From NCBI GenBank assembly GCA_037144075.1, contig JBAWXM010000176.1:1-10438 (forward strand): a stretch of 10,438 nucleotides of DNA, written 5' to 3'. Origin of the DNA: CAIPAT01 sp037144075. GTDB lineage: Bacteria > Verrucomicrobiota > Lentisphaeria > Victivallales > Victivallaceae. The position numbers and the translations under genes were made by a program. Shown here piece after piece: positions 6,125-10,438 of this stretch. The notes below the pieces were generated by a model. That model was not told the DNA's origin, searched no databases, and saw nothing but the letters and a program-made list of their open reading frames with translations. The number at the start of each line of letters is the position of its first letter. Within the stretch, counting starts at the first letter, position 1.

Positions 6125-7120
6125 ATGCCTGGAACATCAATCAGGCCGCTTCAAGATTTACTGCAACCGCTGCCGCTCGCCGGCGGCGGCAATGTTTCCA
6201 GGATCATGCCGGGACCGATGGAAGGCATCATGCATCCGCTGTTCTGCAAGGCGGTTTCAGAACTGGCGCTGTTTGATTTCTGGATCACGCCGTTTCTGCG
6301 GATATCCACCGACGTTCCGCGAGATTCCAGACTGAAGCATTTCATCCGGCCGTTCGCTGAAACCGGCCTGCCCGTGATAGTCCAGTTGATGGGCAATAAC
6401 CCTGAGCTTATTGCCGCCGCCGCCGCGCGTTTCCGCAAACTTGGAGTTGCCGGCGTCAACCTGAATTTCGCCTGCCCCAGCAAGCAGGTTATAAGCAGCG
6501 GCGCCGGAGGCTCTCTGCTGCGCAAACCTGAACTCATGCGGCAAATCATTGAGCAGACCGCCAATGCCTGTCCTGAATTCTCTCTGAGCGTCAAGCTGCG
6601 CGCCGGATATGAAGATCCAGCGGAGATGGAAGGCATTTTTGAGCGGGCCATATCAGGCGTCAAACTGGATTTTATCGCCATGCATTTCCGCACGGTCAAC
6701 GAAATGTACCGGAAAACCAGTCAGGGCTTTGAGCGTATTCTCAAGGCGGTGAAACTTGCCGGGAACGTTCCGCTGATTGCCAATGGCGACATATTTTCCG
6801 CCGAAGATGCGGCAGCCATGTTCCGCGCCACCGGCAGCTCCGGCATAATGATTGCGCGCGGCCTGCTTAAAGATCCCTTCCTCAGCCGGCGCATCCGCCA
6901 GGCCTGCGGCGACGCCGATGCGCGGACAATAACCGGAGACGGCCGCACAATCTTCTTCAATAAGCTGCTGGAGATTGCCCGCCGCGCCCCGTCAGAATAC
7001 TGGTCGCGCCCGCAATTCATGGAACTGGCTAACTACATGTGGGGCAGCAGCCATCCGTACTTCGCCATCTTTAAGCAGTTGTCCGATAAAGAATTCATCG
7101 CTTACCAGATCACCGAATGA
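6125..7120 (+). CDS. tRNA-dihydrouridine synthase family protein (DusC-like)
   Basis: This FMN enzyme reduces uridine to dihydrouridine in tRNA D-loops using NADPH. The chosen start gives 331 residues. TIM-barrel landmarks are PGPMEG (29-34, the usual APM-x-G flavin loop in altered form), NLNFACPSK (112-120) with the catalytic Cys117, SVKLR (155-159) with Lys157, MHFRT (186-190) with His187 and Arg189, IANGDI (218-223), and MIARGLLKDP (242-251). The layout resembles DusC more than DusA or DusB, but I cannot assign the target position. ATG 6125 is two bases after the mutM stop, with a weak AGAAG (6115-6119) 5 bases upstream. ATG 6110 overlaps the mutM end and has no such site; frames starting earlier run through mutM. 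The TGA stop is directly followed by the stop of the convergent peptidase gene. Confidence 0.88.
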   Translation: MPGTSIRPLQDLLQPLPLAGGGNVSRIMPGPMEGIMHPLFCKAVSELALFDFWITPFLRISTDVPRDSRLKHFIRPFAETGLPVIVQLMGNNPELIAAAAARFRKLGVAGVNLNFACPSKQVISSGAGGSLLRKPELMRQIIEQTANACPEFSLSVKLRAGYEDPAEMEGIFERAISGVKLDFIAMHFRTVNEMYRKTSQGFERILKAVKLAGNVPLIANGDIFSAEDAAAMFRATGSSGIMIARGLLKDPFLSRRIRQACGDADARTITGDGRTIFFNKLLEIARRAPSEYWSRPQFMELANYMWGSSHPYFAIFKQLSDKEFIAYQITE

Positions 7121-9901
7121 TTACTTTTTTGCCTTGGCGGCATTCTTGAAATCCCCGGCCTTGACAATCGAAAGTTGAGCAGGTTTGAAATGCTTGCGCA
7201 ATGCCGCCAGTATCTGTTCGTTATCAAGCGCGGCAACTTTTTTCTCCAGATCGGCTTCAAAAGCCATAGTCCGGTCAGTCAGCAGCAGTCCGGCCAGCCG
7301 GTTTGCCAGTTCGCTTTCCCTGGCCCTTCCGACTTCGCGGTTCTGCATCCAGCCGTGCCTGGCGGCGGCAATCTCTTCGACGCCGAAACCGTCCTTCAAC
7401 GCCCTGGCCAGTTCCTCCTGAAATGCAGCCTCCACCTTCCGGCTGTTGGCCGGGTTCAGAATGGCATAGCTCATCCAGTCGCCGGCGGCGTCCTCGCTGG
7501 AAATATCCAGCCAACTGCCGACGCCGTAACTCATGCCGTCTTTCTCGCGGATGCGCTGCACGAGGCGGTTCTTGAATGTGCCGCCGCCCAGCATGTAGTT
7601 GGCGAACATCATGGCGGGATAATCCGGATCATCATCCCGCATCTTTATACCCATGCCGGCCATGAAAAACGCGTTGGCTTTATCCGGCGTCTCCAGGCTG
7701 AGGTTAATTGGTTCAACTGAAAAAAACTGGCGCGGAATGCGGACATAGGCGACGGCCGGCTTCCAATCCCCCAGCAGTCCTCCAACCAGTTGCTTCACCC
7801 CGGCGGCGTCCACATCGCCCACGACCGCCATTTCGCCGCTGCCGCCGTAGAATGCGGCATGGAAAGCTTTAGCCTGCTCCACCTTGTCAGCTTTCAGCGC
7901 AAGAATATCCTCGTCAAAGCCGCCGATGTGCCGCACATGTTCTTCCGGATACGGGTGCTGATGGGCCATGAATGCCAGGCCTGCCTGCGCGGCAGGCTCC
8001 GACCGCTGAGATTCGATCCCGGCAATATTCTGATGGACGAGGAGCGTAAATTCATTCGCCGGAAAATTTGGTTGCCGCAGAACTTCAGTCACCAGTTTCA
8101 TTACCTCGGCAAAGTTCTCTTTCACCGTGCTGATTTGAACATATAAGCCTTCAGCGGAACCGTCGATGCTGACCTGTGCCTTAAGCCGGTTGAACTCATC
8201 CTTAATCTGCTGGCGAGTGTGCTTTTCAGTTCCCCGCATAAGCATGGATGCGCAGAGCGAACCTGTAATGCGTTTACCCTGCAATGCCTTCTCCTCCCCG
8301 AAATGAAGGCGGATGGCGGCGCTCACCGCATTGCCGCGGGTTTTTCCGGGCACAACAGCGCACTTTAGTCCTGCAGGAGTAGTAAAGCGGACAGTCCGGC
8401 TGTCAATGGCGGCGGGAGCAGTGTCTAAAACTTCTCCGCTGGCAATGGGCGTCCCGCCTTTATAGTCTTTTGTCATGGCAGTCACATCCTTTGCGGCGGG
8501 TATTTCCGCGCGGTCAGGTTTTTCCGTCGGGATAAATTGTCCGACAGTGCGGTTTGCGCTTTTGAAATATGCCGCGCCCGCCTGCTGGATGTTCGCCGGA
8601 GTCGCTGCTTTAACGCGGTCGCGGCTCAGAAAGAACATGCGCCAGTCGCCAATCGCAATATACTCGCTTAAACTGATTCCGAGTCTGCTGGAATCTTTAA
8701 GCATCAATTCCACCTGCGTCAGGTATTCCTGACGGGCGCGATCAACCTCTTCCGTGGTGATTGGTTCCTTGGCAGTGTTTTCCAGCGTCTGTATCATTAT
8801 ATCGCGCACTTCATCCACATTGCCGCCCTTGGGCAGCATTGCCCCGCAGAGCAGGTAACCGGGTTCGGCGGTCGAACTGGTGAAAGCAAACACCGATACT
8901 GCTTTTTTGGTTTCCACCAGCGCTTTGTAGAGACGACCGGACGGCGGACTGGTCATGATTTTAGTCAGCAAATCCAGGCTGGCGTCCTGCTCGTCGCTGC
9001 CCGCCGGAGTTTTGTACACTATCAGCACTGCCGGCGTATCGCCGACGCGGCGCACCGTAACCTGCCGCTCGCCGTCCTGCACCGGATCAACGGTGTAGGT
9101 TTTCTGAAGTATGCGGGACGGTTTGGGAATGCGGCCGAATATTTCGTTTATCATCGCAAGGGTTTTAGCTTCGTCCATCCTGCCTGCCACCAGCAGTACC
9201 GCATTGTCGGGCTGGTAATAGTTGCGGTAAAAAGCGCCAAGACGCTCGACATTGACGTTTTCAATGTCGGCTTTGCAGCCGATGACCGGTTTGCCGTAGT
9301 TCGACCATTCAAAAGCCGCGCCGACGGTTCGTTTCATTGTCGCGTAAAACGGACTGTTCTCGCCGGCCTCAAATTCATTGCGCACCACGGTCATTTCGGT
9401 TTTGAGCTGTTCCGCGGCCTTCGCCGGATCTGCGCCGACCATGCAATTGACCATCCGTTCCGCTTCAAGCGCGAAAATGGTTTTCTGGTTTTCGTCAGAC
9501 GCCGGAAAGCTGATGAAATAGTTGGTGCGGTCATAATCGGTCGTGCCGTTGAAACGGGCTCCGAGGCTGTCAAGAATGTCCTTCGGGGTTTTAGCGCCGT
9601 TTTCGCCGCTGTAGTTTTTAGTGGGCTTGAAGACCAGGTGTTCCAGGAGATGGGCCATGCCGGTCTCCCCGTAGTTTTCATGGCGGGAGCCCACTAGATA
9701 AGTAATCGACACCGTCATCGTCGGTTTACTGGGGTCAGGAAAAAGCAGCACTTTCAGGCCATTTGCCAGCCGATATTCGGTAATGCCCTCAACCGATGTT
9801 ATTTTCACGGGCTCCGGGATTGATCCGGTTGCGGCTGTCTGGACGCAAGCCTGGAGGACACAAAGCGCGGACAGGATCATGATGTACTTAATGACTCTCA
9901 T
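7121..9901 (-). CDS. M16 (insulinase/pitrilysin) family zinc peptidase, predicted lipoprotein
   Basis: This protein of 926 residues begins with Lys5, a hydrophobic stretch and the lipobox LQAC, with Cys19 as the predicted lipidated residue. It should therefore be an exported, membrane-anchored peptidase facing the periplasm or outer membrane. Two M16 halves are visible. The first (about 40-460) has the inverted zinc motif HLLEH (84-88), and Glu176 in VVRNEFE is the likely third ligand. The second (about 500-915) has no HxxEH and ends with the family's R...Y element (Arg785, Tyr792 in REKDGMSYG), as expected for the non-catalytic half that closes the chamber. The family degrades peptides up to small-protein size; the substrate is unknown. 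GAGGAG (minus strand, 9908-9913) lies 6 bases before the ATG. It follows the HAD gene by 78 bases on the same strand and may be co-transcribed with it. Confidence 0.93.
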   Translation of the reverse strand: MRVIKYIMILSALCVLQACVQTAATGSIPEPVKITSVEGITEYRLANGLKVLLFPDPSKPTMTVSITYLVGSRHENYGETGMAHLLEHLVFKPTKNYSGENGAKTPKDILDSLGARFNGTTDYDRTNYFISFPASDENQKTIFALEAERMVNCMVGADPAKAAEQLKTEMTVVRNEFEAGENSPFYATMKRTVGAAFEWSNYGKPVIGCKADIENVNVERLGAFYRNYYQPDNAVLLVAGRMDEAKTLAMINEIFGRIPKPSRILQKTYTVDPVQDGERQVTVRRVGDTPAVLIVYKTPAGSDEQDASLDLLTKIMTSPPSGRLYKALVETKKAVSVFAFTSSTAEPGYLLCGAMLPKGGNVDEVRDIMIQTLENTAKEPITTEEVDRARQEYLTQVELMLKDSSRLGISLSEYIAIGDWRMFFLSRDRVKAATPANIQQAGAAYFKSANRTVGQFIPTEKPDRAEIPAAKDVTAMTKDYKGGTPIASGEVLDTAPAAIDSRTVRFTTPAGLKCAVVPGKTRGNAVSAAIRLHFGEEKALQGKRITGSLCASMLMRGTEKHTRQQIKDEFNRLKAQVSIDGSAEGLYVQISTVKENFAEVMKLVTEVLRQPNFPANEFTLLVHQNIAGIESQRSEPAAQAGLAFMAHQHPYPEEHVRHIGGFDEDILALKADKVEQAKAFHAAFYGGSGEMAVVGDVDAAGVKQLVGGLLGDWKPAVAYVRIPRQFFSVEPINLSLETPDKANAFFMAGMGIKMRDDDPDYPAMMFANYMLGGGTFKNRLVQRIREKDGMSYGVGSWLDISSEDAAGDWMSYAILNPANSRKVEAAFQEELARALKDGFGVEEIAAARHGWMQNREVGRARESELANRLAGLLLTDRTMAFEADLEKKVAALDNEQILAALRKHFKPAQLSIVKAGDFKNAAKAKK

Positions 9902-9907
9902 AAATTA

Positions 9908-9913
9908 CTCCTC
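9908..9913 (-). promoter_or_regulatory. Strong Shine-Dalgarno of the M16 lipoprotein gene
   Basis: GAGGAG on the minus strand ends 6 bases before the ATG at 9901. It is the best match to the 16S rRNA tail in this window. It fixes the start so that the lipoprotein signal peptide is complete. Confidence 0.7.
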
Positions 9914-9952
9914 AATTTGGGGTGACTGATGCAATTCTGTCTTAACTTCGTG

Positions 9953-9979
9953 CTGTCAGCGCAAAAACATAATTGACAG
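9953..9979 (-). other. Inverted repeat between HAD gene stop and M16 gene
   Basis: CTGTCA (9953-9958) and TGACAG (9974-9979) form a perfect 6-base inverted repeat with a 15-base loop. On the minus strand the hairpin starts immediately after the TAA of the HAD gene. No T-run follows the stem, although five T's lie in the loop, so it is a poor intrinsic terminator. It might be a weak attenuator, an RNA-stability hairpin or chance. Confidence 0.3.
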
Positions 9980-10438
9980 TTACTTGCCGAAATATAATAT
10001 TTTCCAGCCTTTTTCCACAGCCAGTTTTTTCAACTCGGCGCCGGGATTGACGACGAACGGAAAACCCACGGCGTCCAGAATGAAACGGTCATTAATGCTG
10101 TCGCCGTAATATGCGGCATTGCTCAAGGACAAACCATTGTCGCGGCAGAATTTTTCCGCCAGGGTAACTTTGCCCTGCGCGGCGGCATATACTCCGGCAA
10201 ATTTGCCGGTAAAGCGTCCGCGGTCGTCAGTTTCCAATTCTGTGGCAATAATTCTGTCAATGCCGAAATAATCCGCCAGCGGTTTGGCGATAAGCCGGTT
10301 GGTGGCGGTCAGCAGAACCGCCAGACAGCCTGCGGCAATGGTATTCCTGACCAGCGCTTCCGCCTCAGGATAAATCCTGGCTTTTACCATAACCTCAAAA
10401 TGCTTTCTGCACAGCAGCGACATTTCGGCCTCGGTGCG
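9980..10438 (-). CDS. HAD-IB family phosphatase, partial (5' end outside window)
   Basis: The minus-strand frame is open to the window edge: five more codons (RTEAE) precede the first Met at 10423, so the 153 codons seen are the C-terminal part. The nucleophile motif DxDxT is missing and must lie outside. Counting from Met 10423, motif II is LLTATN with Thr39, motif III Lys85 is in GKVTLAEKF, and motif IV is YYGDSINDRF with Asp108 and Asp112. The end (VVNPGAELKKLAVEKGW) matches the HAD-IB subgroup close to SerB, PgpC and CicA. These are phosphatases acting on small phosphoesters or lipid phosphates; the substrate here is not deducible. The gene probably lies upstream of the M16 peptidase in the same transcript, though 78 bases and an inverted repeat intervene. 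Confidence 0.85.
   Translation of the reverse strand, partial: RTEAEMSLLCRKHFEVMVKARIYPEAEALVRNTIAAGCLAVLLTATNRLIAKPLADYFGIDRIIATELETDDRGRFTGKFAGVYAAAQGKVTLAEKFCRDNGLSLSNAAYYGDSINDRFILDAVGFPFVVNPGAELKKLAVEKGWKILYFGK

Noticed and set aside
7130..7143. TGCC...GGCA inverted repeat next to TTTTTT as a bidirectional terminator
   Set aside because: The T-run precedes the stem on the plus strand and becomes an A-run on the minus strand, so neither transcript gets stem followed by U's; the stem is only 4 bases and lies inside the M16 coding end.
7175..7720. Plus-strand ORFs opposite the M16 gene (also 7790-8146)
   Set aside because: These are antisense shadows of a well-supported peptidase frame, without start signals or recognisable motifs.

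Overview
The window reads as bacterial chromosome from a Gram-negative organism. The main evidence is a lipopolysaccharide-kinase-family gene and a large peptidase with a lipoprotein signal. GC content is moderate and visibly higher in the genes than in the first ~560 bases. The intergenic DNA carries short interspersed words (CCACGAA/GGACACGAA, GATGAACGCAGATGAA, CAGGATATACAGGAT, TGACAATTG, and AGAAGCC/AGAAGCT heptamers). I associate these with intergenic DNA of Lentisphaerota, Planctomycetes and related phyla. A member of the PVC group, perhaps Lentisphaerota, is therefore my guess, but no marker gene here fixes the taxonomy.

Layout from left to right. Bases 1-565 are AT-richer and apparently non-coding: repeat words, a nested stem-loop (282-323) and a triple TGACAATTG repeat that runs into a doubtful 60-codon ORF (566-748). 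Then come rtcB (763-1980, RNA ligase), a 109-base gap filled mostly by a heptamer tandem repeat, and a family 6 hypoxanthine-DNA glycosylase (2090-2602). The glycosylase overlaps tail-to-tail with a leftward LPS-kinase-like gene (2568-3758). A 160-base divergent spacer separates that gene from a rightward cluster: dGTPase (3919-5283), mutM/fpg (5298-6122) and a tRNA-dihydrouridine synthase (6125-7120). The spacings within the cluster are 14 and 2 bases, so it is very probably one operon. Its last stop codon directly abuts the stop codon of a leftward two-module M16 peptidase lipoprotein (7121-9901). Upstream of the peptidase on the same strand is a HAD-IB phosphatase cut by the right window edge (9980-10438).

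Functionally the window is mostly housekeeping. Three genes concern nucleotide or DNA integrity: the deaminated-purine glycosylase, dGTPase, and MutM for oxidised guanine. Two concern RNA: RtcB ligation or repair, and dihydrouridine modification of tRNA. The other three are envelope-related or less specific: a lipid/LPS kinase, a surface or periplasmic lipoprotein protease, and a HAD phosphatase. I found no CRISPR, prophage, insertion sequence, tRNA or rRNA, and no convincing undescribed system. The most interesting items are an Arg in place of the usual Lys57 in MutM, the long unexplained C-terminal region of the LPS-kinase-like protein, the tail-to-tail overlaps without terminators, and the structured, repeat-rich DNA in the first 600 bases.
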